Shown: in pieces, positions 36,284-45,600 of the stretch
How the letters are laid out: every line of letters starts with the position of its first letter
How positions within the stretch are numbered: position 1 is the stretch's first letter
NCBI GenBank assembly: GCA_947492825.1
Contig: CANLNT010000003.1
Span: forward strand, 1-64,000
Source of the DNA: an uncultured Paracoccaceae bacterium
GTDB lineage: Bacteria; Pseudomonadota; Alphaproteobacteria; Rhodobacterales; Rhodobacteraceae
Length of the DNA stretch: 64,000 bases
Direction: 5' to 3'
The notes under the pieces: model-generated
Told to the model about the DNA's origin: nothing
The model's input: the letters and a program-made list of their open reading frames with translations, nothing else
Database searches by the model: none
Position numbers and translations under genes: made by a program

Positions 36284-37282
36284 ATGTCAAATGAGACTTT
36301 GAATACAAGCAGCGCCAAGGCCAGCCAGACGTTCTATGAAGCAACCGTCGGGCGCATCGGTATCCATAACGTCAGCCTTATCCTTGCGCTTTTGGTCCTG
36401 GTTGCGGTCTTTGGATCATTGCGGGGAGATGTGTTTTTCTCAACGCGCAACCTTTTGAACATGGGTATGGGCATTGCCATTCTGGGGGTGCTTGCGATTT
36501 CGCAAACGGCTGTGATCGTTTCTGGCGGACTTGATATCTCGGTGGGCTCTATTGTGGGGTTGTCGACGGTCGCGGTCGCCTCTGCCATTCAGGCGACTGA
36601 CATGGCAGGTTTTGGCATCGCGGCGGGTCTGATGGTTGGCGCTTTGGCCGGGTTGGTAAATGGTGTGATTATCACTTACGGCAGGGTGAACGCCGTCATT
36701 GTGACACTTGGCACCATGGCCATTTTTCGCGGCATTGCGTTCATTATCTCGAACGGGCAGTCGATCTCGATCTTCAACGACAGCTTTCGCCTGATCGGGA
36801 TCGGGCGCTTTCTGGGCATTCCCTTTCCGATCTGGATCTTGATTGGCACGGCAGTTGTGTTCCAAATCTTCCTTGCCAAATCGATTGTCGGGCGGAATTT
36901 CTATGCCATCGGCGGCAACCCGATCGTCGCCAAGTTCGCTGGCATCAAGCTAAACCGCTACCGCGTGGGGACTTATGTGATGAGCGGCGCTGTGGCCGGG
37001 ATCGGTGGCATTCTGCTGGCCGCACGCACAGGGTCCGGGCAACCGGTTTCGGGTTCGCAAGGCCTTGAACTTGAAGCGATCACCGCCGCGTTTCTTGGGG
37101 GGTGCGCGATGCAAGGCGGAAAAGGCACTGTGGTCGGTGCGTTGCTTGGCGTTGCCATCATCGGGATCCTCAACAACGGCATGATCCTGACGTCGGTCCC
37201 GACGTTCTATCAACTGCTTGCCAAAGGCTCTTTGCTGATCCTTGCGGTCATCTTTGCAGAGTACCAACAGAACCGGAACTGA
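36284..37282 (+). CDS. Sugar ABC transporter, permease
   Basis: 332 residues with about ten hydrophobic helices, family BPD_transp_2 (AraH/RbsC/MglC type). It contains VIVSGGLDISVGSIVGLSTV, YGRVNAVIVTLGTMAIFRGI and the coupling segment GRNFYAIGGNPIVAKFAGIK. It forms the homodimeric channel with the ATPase and binding protein just upstream. A perfect hairpin follows its stop codon. Confidence 0.92.
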   Translation: MSNETLNTSSAKASQTFYEATVGRIGIHNVSLILALLVLVAVFGSLRGDVFFSTRNLLNMGMGIAILGVLAISQTAVIVSGGLDISVGSIVGLSTVAVASAIQATDMAGFGIAAGLMVGALAGLVNGVIITYGRVNAVIVTLGTMAIFRGIAFIISNGQSISIFNDSFRLIGIGRFLGIPFPIWILIGTAVVFQIFLAKSIVGRNFYAIGGNPIVAKFAGIKLNRYRVGTYVMSGAVAGIGGILLAARTGSGQPVSGSQGLELEAITAAFLGGCAMQGGKGTVVGALLGVAIIGILNNGMILTSVPTFYQLLAKGSLLILAVIFAEYQQNRN

Positions 37283-37291
37283 TATACACTT

Positions 37292-37325
37292 TGCGCGATG
37301 GCCTGCCATTGAAGGCCATCGCGCA
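37292..37325 (+). terminator. Perfect 13-bp hairpin between permease and regulator
   Basis: TGCGCGATGGCCT and AGGCCATCGCGCA are perfect arms with an 8-base loop (GCCATTGA). A second, outer pair (ATACAC at 37284-37289, GTGTAT at 37335-37340) encloses it. There is no T-run. It may separate the transporter from the regulator gene, stabilise the upstream mRNA, or act as an attenuator, since its outer arm lies next to the regulator's start. Confidence 0.65.
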
Positions 37326-37343
37326 GACGGAAAGGTGTATCTG

Positions 37344-38054
37344 TTGAAAGATCAAGACAAGCAGCCCAAGCACGCGCGCCTGACACGCGAAATTGCGGGA
37401 AAGATCCTGACCGGCGAATACGCTGTAGGACACAGGTTGCCTGTCGAGGCCGATCTGATCGAACGCTATCAGGTATCGCGGACGGCGCTGCGCGAAGGAT
37501 TAAGAACGCTGGCTGCAAAAGGCTTTGTGGTTTCGCGCAAACGGCTTGGCACAATGGTGAATGACCGCAGCTTGTGGAACCTGCTCGACTCGGACGTTTT
37601 ATCCTGGATGGACAATACCGATATCCAGGCGGACTTTCTGCAGCAAGTCGGCGAGGCCCGGTTGATCTTTGAACCAGAGGCCGCGCGCCTGGCTGCGCAA
37701 CGGGCAACGGCCGCACAGGTCGCTGAAATTGAACGGGCGTTCCTTGCCATGAAGTCGGCCGTCGCCAAGGACGATCGGATCGACGCCGACCTCGCGTTTC
37801 ATGTGGGAATTCTTGCCGCCTCTCAAAACCATGTGCTGCAAAACTTCGGGGCAATCATCGGCACCGCCTTGCGCGCGTCTTTTGAAATCTCGGACCAGGC
37901 AACGGCCAGTTACGACAATACTTTGGATTTGCACGGTGCTGTCTTGCAAGCCATCAGGCTTCAGGATGACGCGAAAGCCCGCGAACAGATGTTTGAACTT
38001 CTGAAAAAATCTGTGACCGATCTTGGCCTTCAAGATGTCTCGCAACACGCCTAA
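37344..38054 (+). CDS. GntR/FadR-family transcriptional regulator
   Basis: About 236 residues. The TTG at 37344 has AAGG 8 bases upstream; the GTG at 37335 overlaps that site. N-terminal winged helix: ARLTREIAGKILTGEYAVGH, LPVEADLIERYQVSRTALRE, GLRTLAAKGFVVSRKRLGT. The C-terminal FCD domain has the metal/ligand pattern DADLAFHVGILAAS and a LDLHGAVLQAI His. It probably senses galactonate or a keto-deoxy intermediate and represses the operon, as DgoR does. Confidence 0.85.
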   Translation: MKDQDKQPKHARLTREIAGKILTGEYAVGHRLPVEADLIERYQVSRTALREGLRTLAAKGFVVSRKRLGTMVNDRSLWNLLDSDVLSWMDNTDIQADFLQQVGEARLIFEPEAARLAAQRATAAQVAEIERAFLAMKSAVAKDDRIDADLAFHVGILAASQNHVLQNFGAIIGTALRASFEISDQATASYDNTLDLHGAVLQAIRLQDDAKAREQMFELLKKSVTDLGLQDVSQHA

Positions 38055-38112
38055 TTGCGGCATCGGGGCCTTAAGGGACGTGCCGATCAGTGCGCCTTCA
38101 AGCTGACACAGC

Positions 38113-38973
38113 ATGGTGGAACTCACAGACCTTACTGCCGGTGATGCCAGCCTCGTTTTAGCACCCTCAATGGGAGGTGGGATCGCCCGGCTCGACGTTG
38201 GCGGAAAACCAGTTTTGCGGCCTTGGTCGGGTGACGAAACCGATCCGTTTTCACTGGCCTGCAACGTCCTGATCCCGTTTTCCAACCGTATTTCCGGTGG
38301 CGGGTTCACATGGCGCGATACCTTTTATCCTCTCGCATCAAATCTCGAAGGCGAACGGTTTCCTATTCATGGGAACGCTTTTCAGCGACCTTGGCAAATC
38401 ACAAAAACTGGAACCTCAGCTTCAATGACTTTGCCCGACGGCAATTTCGGTCCATGGACTTACGAAGCACAGCAAGCCTTTGACCTGACGCCCAACAAAC
38501 TTGACGTAAAGCTCACAGTTACAAATCGCGGAAAGGACCCGATGCCATTCGGGTGCGGCCTCCATCCGTGGTTTCCTCGGGATTGCGAAACCCAGCTTTC
38601 TTTTTCAGCACAAGCAGTCTGGTTAGAGGATAAGTTTCATCTGCCATCCAAACTGCTGCAATTGCCGGATAACTCCGAATGGAGCTTTGAGCACCCACGC
38701 AACCTTCCCAAGACATGGATCAATAACTGCTACTCTGGTTGGCGGGGTGCTGCACGGATCTGCCAGTCAGACTGCGGAGTGTCTTGCGCCATTTATTCCG
38801 ATCAAATCATGAAATATGCAGTTGTTTTTTCGCCCGACGAGACGGCCAATTTCTTTTGCTTTGAGCCAGTGTCGCATGCCATCAACAGTTTCCACAAGGA
38901 AGGGCAGTTAGGATTAGTAGAGTTAGTGAATGGGGAGAGTTTGACGTCAAACATTGTCTTTTCGTGGAACTGA
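38113..38973 (+). CDS. Aldose 1-epimerase (galactose mutarotase)
   Basis: 286 residues. Aldose-epimerase fold with GGGIARLD, LIPFSNRISGGGF (the P-x-x-NR motif), the catalytic His in FPIHGNAFQRPW and the second in FGCGLHPWFPRD, and a C-terminal SPDETANFFCFEPVSHAIN, where Glu is the likely base. It interconverts alpha and beta anomers so that the dehydrogenase receives its preferred form. Downstream end of the galactose operon. Confidence 0.85.
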   Translation: MVELTDLTAGDASLVLAPSMGGGIARLDVGGKPVLRPWSGDETDPFSLACNVLIPFSNRISGGGFTWRDTFYPLASNLEGERFPIHGNAFQRPWQITKTGTSASMTLPDGNFGPWTYEAQQAFDLTPNKLDVKLTVTNRGKDPMPFGCGLHPWFPRDCETQLSFSAQAVWLEDKFHLPSKLLQLPDNSEWSFEHPRNLPKTWINNCYSGWRGAARICQSDCGVSCAIYSDQIMKYAVVFSPDETANFFCFEPVSHAINSFHKEGQLGLVELVNGESLTSNIVFSWN

Positions 38974-39279
38974 GCGGACGGCAGCACCACCTTGCTAAAC
39001 GTTGTGACACGGCTCAATTAGCCCTTTTCGTTGCCCGAAAACCTTTCCCGTGGTCGCCTGATTTGCGTCGCGTCCTGAAAATTCAAGTCACGTTCTATGC
39101 TGCGCCTGGCATGAATGGCCTGTTTCTTCTCTGCACGATGGCGCTAAATCCCTCGCTCATGCCGAGTTTCTCACTTTGCGAGCGCATGCATCAGGGTTTT
39201 AAGGTTTCCGCTTTGGGCTCAGAGCCGACCTCAGATGCAACGCAGCATTTGCCACCTCGTGGCATCGAACCTTGTCACT

Positions 39280-39412
39280 AGCGGCCCATTCCTGCCATTC
39301 GCCGACCGGTCGAGATGCTGCGATTGCAGCCCGCATTCCGGCCATTCGCTGCAGTAGCGAAATCGGAGCTAGCTCGAACTCACACATCGCGGTCGAAGCT
39401 GCCTTTCGTCTT
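39280..39412. repeat. Dispersed intergenic repeat, copy 4
   Basis: One of the longest copies: GCGGCCCATTCCTGCCATTC, then ATGCTGCGATTGCAGCCCGC, GGCCATTCGCTGCAGTAGCG and CTCGAACTCACACATCGCGG with GAAGCTGCC at the end. Confidence 0.75.
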
Positions 39413-39456
39413 AAAGATATGAATTTCTGCTACAGGTTTATCGCGACGCGGTCATT

Positions 39457-39903
39457 TTACGCCAACGTGTCGCCTGTTCCCGCTATCAACCGCCGCAATA
39501 TCGATGCGAAGCGATCCATTTCTTCATCATCACAACGGTCGTCGAAAAGATATCCTGCTCGCTTCGAGAACGTGGAAAGCGCTTCGGACAATTTTGCGCG
39601 CCCTGCATCCGTTGCCACAACGAAGACCAGTCGTGCATCGCGCTCATCGACCTCTCGGTCAACAAGGCCAACTTTTTCCATAGGCGCTGCCATTCGCGTG
39701 ATTGTGGACGCACTGACATGCATCCGTCGCGCCAAATCGACTCGGGGCAGCCTGTTGGCCGCTGAGCGCTCAAGATGAAGCAGTAGGAAAAACTCGTTTA
39801 CGGATATTCCGTGAACAGCCGAGAATTCGCCAGTTAGCCCGGCCCGGAAGTCGTCGGCGACCTGAAGCAGGCGTAGTGCGTTGGTTGTGTATAAATCAGT
39901 CAT
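39457..39903 (-). CDS. MarR-family transcriptional regulator
   Basis: 148 residues. Winged-helix MarR layout: helix ISVNEFFLLLHLERSAANRL, recognition region ARRMHVSASTITRMAAPMEK and wing VDREVDERDARLVFVVATDA. It is transcribed divergently from the ABA4-like gene, with 88 bases between the two starts that contain a perfect inverted repeat, so it very likely represses that gene and itself. Ligand unknown. Confidence 0.88.
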   Translation of the reverse strand: MTDLYTTNALRLLQVADDFRAGLTGEFSAVHGISVNEFFLLLHLERSAANRLPRVDLARRMHVSASTITRMAAPMEKVGLVDREVDERDARLVFVVATDAGRAKLSEALSTFSKRAGYLFDDRCDDEEMDRFASILRRLIAGTGDTLA

Positions 39904-39924
39904 GTGACATATCTATTGCGACTC

Positions 39925-39940
39925 GCTTGCAGATGCAAGC
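39925..39940. promoter_or_regulatory. Candidate MarR operator
   Basis: GCTTGCA and TGCAAGC are perfect 7-bp arms around GA, centred between the divergent marR-type gene and the membrane-protein gene. A half-site-like ATTGCAACTTG follows at once. Size and position fit a MarR dimer site. Confidence 0.6.
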
Positions 39941-39991
39941 ATATTGCAACTTGTAGTACACGACCTGGTCACATTAAGGGAAACACTTGCC

Positions 39992-40429
39992 ATGGACTTC
40001 GAAACTCTATTCTCAATCGCCGGTCTTATTGCAATGTTCGGCTGGCTATGCCTGCTGTTCTCACCGCTCATACCAAAATGGGCGGACTGGATCGCAGGAT
40101 TGGTCCTGCCAATCATCCTGTCCTTGGGCTACGTGACCCTGCTCATCACACCGTCGTCTGACAGTGCCGGCGGCTTCGGAACGCTGGCTGATGTCATGGT
40201 GCTGTTCTCAAATGAGCAAGCCGCACTCGCCGGTTGGATTCACTTTCTCGCATTTGATCTCTTTATCGGCGCATGGGTCTGTCGCACCGCTCGCGCAGAA
40301 GGCGTAAGCTTCTGGCTTGTTGCTCCGTGCTTGCCAGTGATCTTTCTTTTTGGACCTGCGGGGCTCCTTGCTTTTCAAGTTGTCCGCGCGGTTCGCAATC
40401 GAACCATCAAGGCATCCATATCCGCCTAA
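39992..40429 (+). CDS. ABA4-like (DUF4281) membrane protein
   Basis: 145 residues from the ATG at 39992. Four hydrophobic helices: FSIAGLIAMFGWLCLLF, IAGLVLPIILSLGYVTLLI, AGWIHFLAFDLFIGAWVC and FWLVAPCLPVIFLFGPAGLL. The motif GWIHFLAFDLFIG-W is diagnostic of the ABA4-like family, whose plant member acts in neoxanthin synthesis and whose bacterial role is unclear. Controlled by the divergent MarR protein, by position. Confidence 0.82.
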   Translation: MDFETLFSIAGLIAMFGWLCLLFSPLIPKWADWIAGLVLPIILSLGYVTLLITPSSDSAGGFGTLADVMVLFSNEQAALAGWIHFLAFDLFIGAWVCRTARAEGVSFWLVAPCLPVIFLFGPAGLLAFQVVRAVRNRTIKASISA

Positions 40430-40527
40430 GCTGCCATTCGGCCATTGCGCAGCATTTGAGAGCTAGGACTCACATCCTGTCACCGGCGCTGATGCAGCAT
40501 TCTGGTGCCAAGCCAAGATCGCGCTAG

Positions 40528-40650
40528 AGTACGGCCCATTGCGGCCATCTATCGGATAGGCCTACGCTGCAATGAAGCTTCACCAAACCGGACTTTCGCG
40601 GCGAGCGCAAAATCGGGCAGTGGTCGAACTCACAGCCTCGGACAAAGTGT
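40528..40650. repeat. Dispersed intergenic repeat, copy 5
   Basis: GTACGGCCCATTGCGGCC, then CTACGCTGCAATGAAGC, GCGGCGAGCGCAAAATCGG, and GGTCGAACTCACAGCC with GGACAAAG. A partial, more decayed piece (CGGCCATTGCGCAGCATT) lies just before it at 40438-40460. Confidence 0.6.
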
Positions 40651-41161
40651 GAATTCACTGCGGCGGCGCCCATGGCCGATGGAATTTGAACTGGATCACA
40701 AACAATCGTTACCGGCGGCGACACGACGTATCAATTCTAAGTGATCCTCACTGGTGGGAGGCAGAGTGCCTTCAAGACCGACCTCGCTTATTGCGAGATG
40801 CAAGGCTTGACGTGAAAGGCTGGGATCATGATTGCGATCCGTCGTCTCTTTGCGCTTGACGGAAGATCGGCCCTGTCTGGTGCTCGTTCCAAAAATATAT
40901 TCTTGAGCGCCAGCTGGCCAATTTTTGCGTGCAAGTGTTTTGCGGAGTCCGAGTGCTTCCGACTCGAGATTTTTACGTTGCAGAAACTCTCAGAAAGTTT
41001 GCACCAAAGGCGACACCGCGAAACCCCGACAGACAGACCTTAAACAGTTTGACAATCCCTTGTTCAGGGGATGTGCGAACGACCTGCGCGTGAGCATATT
41101 TCAGGCTAATGAACGAATTACATATACTGATAGATAGAGCTGACTTTAGGGACTCGACTGC
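40651..41161. other. No gene seen
   Basis: About 510 bases before the histidine kinase. Short frames lack starts and protein features. The kinase promoter probably lies in the AT-rich stretch just before 41162 (ACATATACTGATAGATAG). Confidence 0.4.
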
Positions 41162-43312
41162 GTGACTCCAAATTCATCACCCGCTTTAGTCTTGGCATCC
41201 GCAACAATCGTATGCGCCTTAGCGGCAATGGCGGCATTGCTCGTTGCTATCAATCAGCCTTGGATGGGCATCAAACTCGCCCCGATACCAGAGCAAAGCT
41301 TGGTCTGGGTCGAAAAAGTTGATGCGAACGGCCCTGCTGCGGAAGTCAGTACAGCCACTTCCCTTATCGCAATCAACGGTATCGAACTTGTGCCGTCTGA
41401 CTTGATTGAAGAGCCTGATCAGTTTCAAACCTACGAAGACTACAAAGCCTTCATGGTCAAACAGCAAAAACTGTTTGAAGCGTTAAATTCCGGCACCGTC
41501 AATTTGGTATTGGAAGGGGAGGCTGGGACCCAAGCCTTAGTGCCAAGAACAACCCGACCCGTTTCGAGCTTACCCACTGTATTCTGGATTCAGATCGTGA
41601 CTGGCTTTGCGAGCGCGTTCATAGGCAGTTGGGTTTGGAGTTTGAAACGCGACGAATTCAGTGCCCGCCTTTTGTTCGTTGCCGGTTTTGGAATCTTGGT
41701 AATGGTGTTTCCGGCAGCGATATACAGCACCCGAGAACTCGCGATGAATGGCAGTTTGTTTCGTTGGTTGTCGGCGGTTGATCATCTGGGCGCACAGACA
41801 TTTGGCGTTTGCACGCTGATGGTATTTTTTGTCTATCCTTACCGTATCGCGCCGCTCTACGCGGTTTGGGCGATCCCCTTAGTTATCGGTTCTTGGTGGG
41901 TTGCCGACACAGCGCAGATCATTTTTGAAGGTCCGCCGACGGGTTTCCACCTGCCTGGCCTCTTGATGCTGGCGGCCTTCTTTGCCGTGGCCACCATTCA
42001 ATACAGGCGTGCCAAGGACGACCCGGTCGCCAAGGCCGCTTTGGCCTGCTTCGCGCTTTCTGTCGCGATTGGCGCCGGTATGTTCGTAGGTGTGGTCATT
42101 GCCCCCCAGGTTATGGGCATCACGCCAGAGATTTCGCAAGGCTATGCCTTCGTCCTGTTTCTATTGCTATTCATCGGTGTTGCAATCGGAGTCGCGCGCT
42201 ATCGATTGTTTGAACTTGGAAGTTGGGCTTTCTCGATCCTGTTTTACTTCAGTGGCGTGCTTCTGCTTTTGCTGATCGACGCCGCTCTCGTCGTGTTTGT
42301 GTCCTTCGAGCGCGCACCTGCATTTTCTGTCTCGCTACTTTTGATCGCGCTCGCCTACTTGCCGACACGCGACTACTTCGCCCGTAAACTTGATTGGAGA
42401 TGGGAAGTCGATCGCGAGATCCTGTTTCGCGAAGTTGTCGATATTGCGCTTACATCTGAAGCCAAAGTACAGGAAACGGCGTGGCTCGGTTTGCTCAAGA
42501 ACACATTTCGTCCGCTGAATTTGCAGGTAGACAAGACAATAGAAGAACATGCGCCGAAAATCACTGAAGAAGGCAAGACGCTGGTGTTCCCTGCGCTGCA
42601 GACTTTGCCTGCGATCAGAGCGGACTTTGCGCATTCCGGTCGCAGGCTTTTCTCGCCCAAAGATCAAAAGCTGGCGCGCGAGCTTTTTGCTTTCTTGTCT
42701 CACGCTTTGGAACGCCACCACGCATACCAAAAGGGCGCAACAGAGGAACGTGCGCGGATATCAAGAGACTTGCACGATAATATTGGCGCGCAACTTCTGC
42801 GCGCCCTGCACAATGAGTCCACGCGAAACAAGGATGAAATTCTTCGCGAAACGCTCGGTGATCTTCGTGATGTTATCAACAATATCTCGGCCTATGGCCA
42901 TTCTGCCGAGGATGCTCTCGCGGACCTGAGGGCCGAAACAGCAGAGCGGCTGAACAACGTCGGAATCAAGCTCAACTGGAATTTGGATAGGAGTCTGAAG
43001 TTGCCACTGGAACCTCTGCAAACCTACTCTCTTCGTTCTCTTATCCGTGAAGCCGTGAGCAATGTGATCACACATTCGCGGGCAAGCCAGTTTAGCATAT
43101 CCTTTTCGCTTCAAGGTGATCAGGTTGTGACGGAGATTGAAGATGACGGCATTGGATTCGAACAGGATGCGGTCAAATCGGGAAATGGGCTGACAAATAT
43201 GAAGTCGCGAATATCAAGCCTTTCGGGCCAGTTTGATATTCTTCGAATGGAGCGGGGAACGCGTGTCCTGGCACGATTCCCCATACGTCTGGAAGGTGCG
43301 GCTCATGGATAG
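41162..43312 (+). CDS. NarL-type sensor histidine kinase, multi-helix membrane sensor
   Basis: 716 residues from a GTG. One N-terminal helix precedes a periplasmic PDZ-like segment (VEKVDANGPAAEVSTATSLI, AINGIEL), followed by about seven helices (residues ~140-400). The kinase part is of the HisKA_3 class: phospho-acceptor His538 in RISRDLHDNIGAQLL, N-box REAVSNVITHSRAS, G-box EIEDDGIGFEQD and NGLTNMKSRISSLSG. It is cotranscribed with the response regulator, whose start overlaps its last codons. Signal unknown. Confidence 0.88.
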   Translation: MTPNSSPALVLASATIVCALAAMAALLVAINQPWMGIKLAPIPEQSLVWVEKVDANGPAAEVSTATSLIAINGIELVPSDLIEEPDQFQTYEDYKAFMVKQQKLFEALNSGTVNLVLEGEAGTQALVPRTTRPVSSLPTVFWIQIVTGFASAFIGSWVWSLKRDEFSARLLFVAGFGILVMVFPAAIYSTRELAMNGSLFRWLSAVDHLGAQTFGVCTLMVFFVYPYRIAPLYAVWAIPLVIGSWWVADTAQIIFEGPPTGFHLPGLLMLAAFFAVATIQYRRAKDDPVAKAALACFALSVAIGAGMFVGVVIAPQVMGITPEISQGYAFVLFLLLFIGVAIGVARYRLFELGSWAFSILFYFSGVLLLLLIDAALVVFVSFERAPAFSVSLLLIALAYLPTRDYFARKLDWRWEVDREILFREVVDIALTSEAKVQETAWLGLLKNTFRPLNLQVDKTIEEHAPKITEEGKTLVFPALQTLPAIRADFAHSGRRLFSPKDQKLARELFAFLSHALERHHAYQKGATEERARISRDLHDNIGAQLLRALHNESTRNKDEILRETLGDLRDVINNISAYGHSAEDALADLRAETAERLNNVGIKLNWNLDRSLKLPLEPLQTYSLRSLIREAVSNVITHSRASQFSISFSLQGDQVVTEIEDDGIGFEQDAVKSGNGLTNMKSRISSLSGQFDILRMERGTRVLARFPIRLEGAAHG

Positions 43313-43958
43313 GATCCTGGTCGTCGAAGACATTTCAGAAACGCGCCGCTGGCTCGAAGAGGTCTCGTTGAAAGCCTTCCCGGGCAGCAAGATTGAAGGT
43401 GTACCAAATGTCGCATCAGGGTTACGACAAATCGAATTGCAGAGCTACGATCTTGCCCTGATAGACCTTGGCTTACCAGACGGCACCGGACTTGATGTGC
43501 TCAAGGTCTTGCGTCGAAAACAGCCCGAAGCACAATGCGTCATCACGACCGTACTGGGTGAAGACAGCCACGTCGTCGCGGCCCTTTCGGCCGGCGCCCA
43601 TGGATATATTCTGAAGGAACAGCCCGCGGATCAGATCATCAATCAACTAAAACAGCTTGCTGCAGGGATCCCGGCCCTTTCGCCTTCGATAGCCCGGCGC
43701 ATTATGGAACACTTCCAAAGGACGGGCCCTTCTGTTCAGGAGGATGAGAACCTCACACCGAAGGAGAAAGACGTGTTGGCATTGATTGGCAGAGGCTTGA
43801 GAAATTCAGAGGCTGCACAGGACCTGGGGATTAGCGAAAACACCATCGCATCGCACATCAAGTCGATATATCGCAAGCTGGGAATTTCCTCCCGCGCTGA
43901 AGCTGCTTGGCACGCCACCCGACTGGGATTTGCGACAAGAAATCAAGAAGACCATTAG
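43305..43958 (+). CDS. NarL/FixJ-family response regulator
   Basis: 217 residues from the ATG at 43305. The receiver domain has acidic VVED, phospho-acceptor Asp54 in LALIDLGLPDGTG, and Lys in GYILKEQPAD. The LuxR-type HTH reads LTPKEKDVLALIGRGLRNSE, then ISENTIASHIKSIYRKLGIS. It is translationally coupled to the kinase gene, so the two form a cognate pair. Confidence 0.92.
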   Translation: MDRILVVEDISETRRWLEEVSLKAFPGSKIEGVPNVASGLRQIELQSYDLALIDLGLPDGTGLDVLKVLRRKQPEAQCVITTVLGEDSHVVAALSAGAHGYILKEQPADQIINQLKQLAAGIPALSPSIARRIMEHFQRTGPSVQEDENLTPKEKDVLALIGRGLRNSEAAQDLGISENTIASHIKSIYRKLGISSRAEAAWHATRLGFATRNQEDH

Positions 43959-44152
43959 ATTACGCAGCCCATGCAGCAAACGGTCGTCCGCTCCGACGAA
44001 TAGGCCGGGTGCAATCAACGGCGACAAAGTCCTACTTTCCGAAAAACAGAGCGCCGGATCCTTACGGACCCAAGCGCCCACATTAGATCATTCACAGGGC
44101 TTGCCCGGACCAGAATAAGACCAGCATTGGGCAAGAGATTTACAGTTTTGAG

Positions 44153-44842
44153 TTATGCTTTCTTCCGAGAACGGATGAGGCTAAGGCCACCCAGTGCGCC
44201 TATCATAAGAAAGCCCGCAGCTGGTAGCGGCACTGCCGGAACGTTTGCGCTTGTAAGCGTCACTGCTATGTCACCGTTTCGCGCCCGACGATCATTGCGC
44301 GGAATCCACCGATAGCTAAACAGGTCAAATCCGGCGTTTGATTGGTAGTGCACGGTCTCGCTAAGAGTTGCGTCAAGGGTTGAGCCGCCAAGCGGTCCGT
44401 CAAGGGTCAGGCGAAAAAACGCGTTCCAACCATATTTGAAATTGACCGGCGGATTGCTTGGAGCGGGGTCAAAAAGTTGGGTCACATCGTGAAACGTAAA
44501 GGTGTCACCAACTGCGGCTACGCTTACGTCAGCATCGGAAGATTTGTAATCGAAGTTGAATTCCTGTGCAGGAGCATAGGACGACAAGGGATCTTGTTGG
44601 GGTAGAAAAGTCGAAAAATCGAAACTGACCAGACGATCTGCGCCTGACAGTGAGGAATCAAAGGTGACAGTTCCGTTGACAGTTCCGCCTGGCGTTTGTG
44701 GCGGACTCTCGGAGCCGCCGCATCCAACACAGTAGTATGTACTGGCTGGGAATGTAATATTTAGATCGTAAGTGATCGGTGCGGCAAACGCACCGGATGC
44801 CACGGTCAGCAATCCCGCAATTGCAGCAATAACTCTTTTCAC
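44153..44842 (-). CDS. VPLPA-CTERM sorting-domain surface protein
   Basis: 229 residues from a GTG at 44842 (AGGAG 7 bases upstream). A signal peptide (RVIAAIAGLLTVASGAFA) is followed by a beta-rich mature domain with paired Cys/Gly (YYCVGCGGSE) and GTVNGTVTFDSSLSGADRLV. The C-terminus VPLPAAGFLMIGALGGLSLI then RSRKKA is the VPLPA type of PEP-CTERM sorting signal used by Rhodobacteraceae. It is exported and probably processed by an exosortase encoded elsewhere. Confidence 0.88.
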   Translation of the reverse strand: MKRVIAAIAGLLTVASGAFAAPITYDLNITFPASTYYCVGCGGSESPPQTPGGTVNGTVTFDSSLSGADRLVSFDFSTFLPQQDPLSSYAPAQEFNFDYKSSDADVSVAAVGDTFTFHDVTQLFDPAPSNPPVNFKYGWNAFFRLTLDGPLGGSTLDATLSETVHYQSNAGFDLFSYRWIPRNDRRARNGDIAVTLTSANVPAVPLPAAGFLMIGALGGLSLIRSRKKA

Positions 44843-45465
44843 TGGTCCACTCCTTTTGACCGTTATGAGGCTCCGAGCATCAGGAATGAAATCCAACACA
44901 GCAACGATCGCGCTTGTGTTTCCAAAAAGCCCGCGCCCCCATCCTTCTACTGAGCCAGATGGTGCGCCCGACGTTTCGCCACACCTACCATTGAACAACA
45001 TGCTCAGGAATGGGATAGGGGGTTGGCATCAACGGTTCCATCCCCTGTTCAGGTGAATTTTTCCCTGTCAGGCCTAACCGTTTTGCCGGGCACGGCTTTG
45101 GATGCGTTGATCCTTTCGCGGTGTCCATAGCTCATGCAGTGGCTTTCTGTTCCATATTTGGCTTTGGGTCGTTTTGGCAAGTGAGCGGCCCGCCATGGGG
45201 TTTCAGGTTTTGCAGTGCCTGTTCAGAGAAGCGCTTCAAACCATCCCGAAAATGCTGTTGCGGCGAATGTCAGAAATGCGTGCTACGGGCGCGGTAGACA
45301 TCAGCTACGACCACTTGCAGGACTGACGGTCCTGACCCATGCCAAACAAGGCTTTCTTCGGCTTCCTACCTGCGCTGCAATATGCAGCATTTTGCGCTTT
45401 CGGCTTGCCGCGGCCATCAGGACAACCGCGGCATCCTATAACAAGGTCCGTAAAGCGGCGCTGAG
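44843..45465. other. No gene seen
   Basis: About 620 bases. The frames here lack starts and protein character. The promoter of the VPLPA protein lies at the left edge. The right part (around 45240-45420) has loosely repeat-like GCTGCAATATGCAGCATTT pieces. Confidence 0.4.
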
Positions 45466-45600
45466 GACGGCCCAAACCTGACATTGGTCGATAGCTCGTA
45501 TCGCTGCAGTGCGGCCCGTCGAACCGGCCATTCGCTGCATTGCAAAAGTACTGAACCGCTCGAACTCACAGATTGCGGGACGAAGCTAACATTGGGCTTC
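45466..45600. repeat. Dispersed intergenic repeat, copy 6
   Basis: GGACGGCCCAAACCTGACATT, then TATCGCTGCAGTGCGGCCCG, CCGGCCATTCGCTGCATTGC, and CGCTCGAACTCACAGATTGC with GGGACGAAGCTAACATTGGG. All blocks of the family are present in order. Confidence 0.72.
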
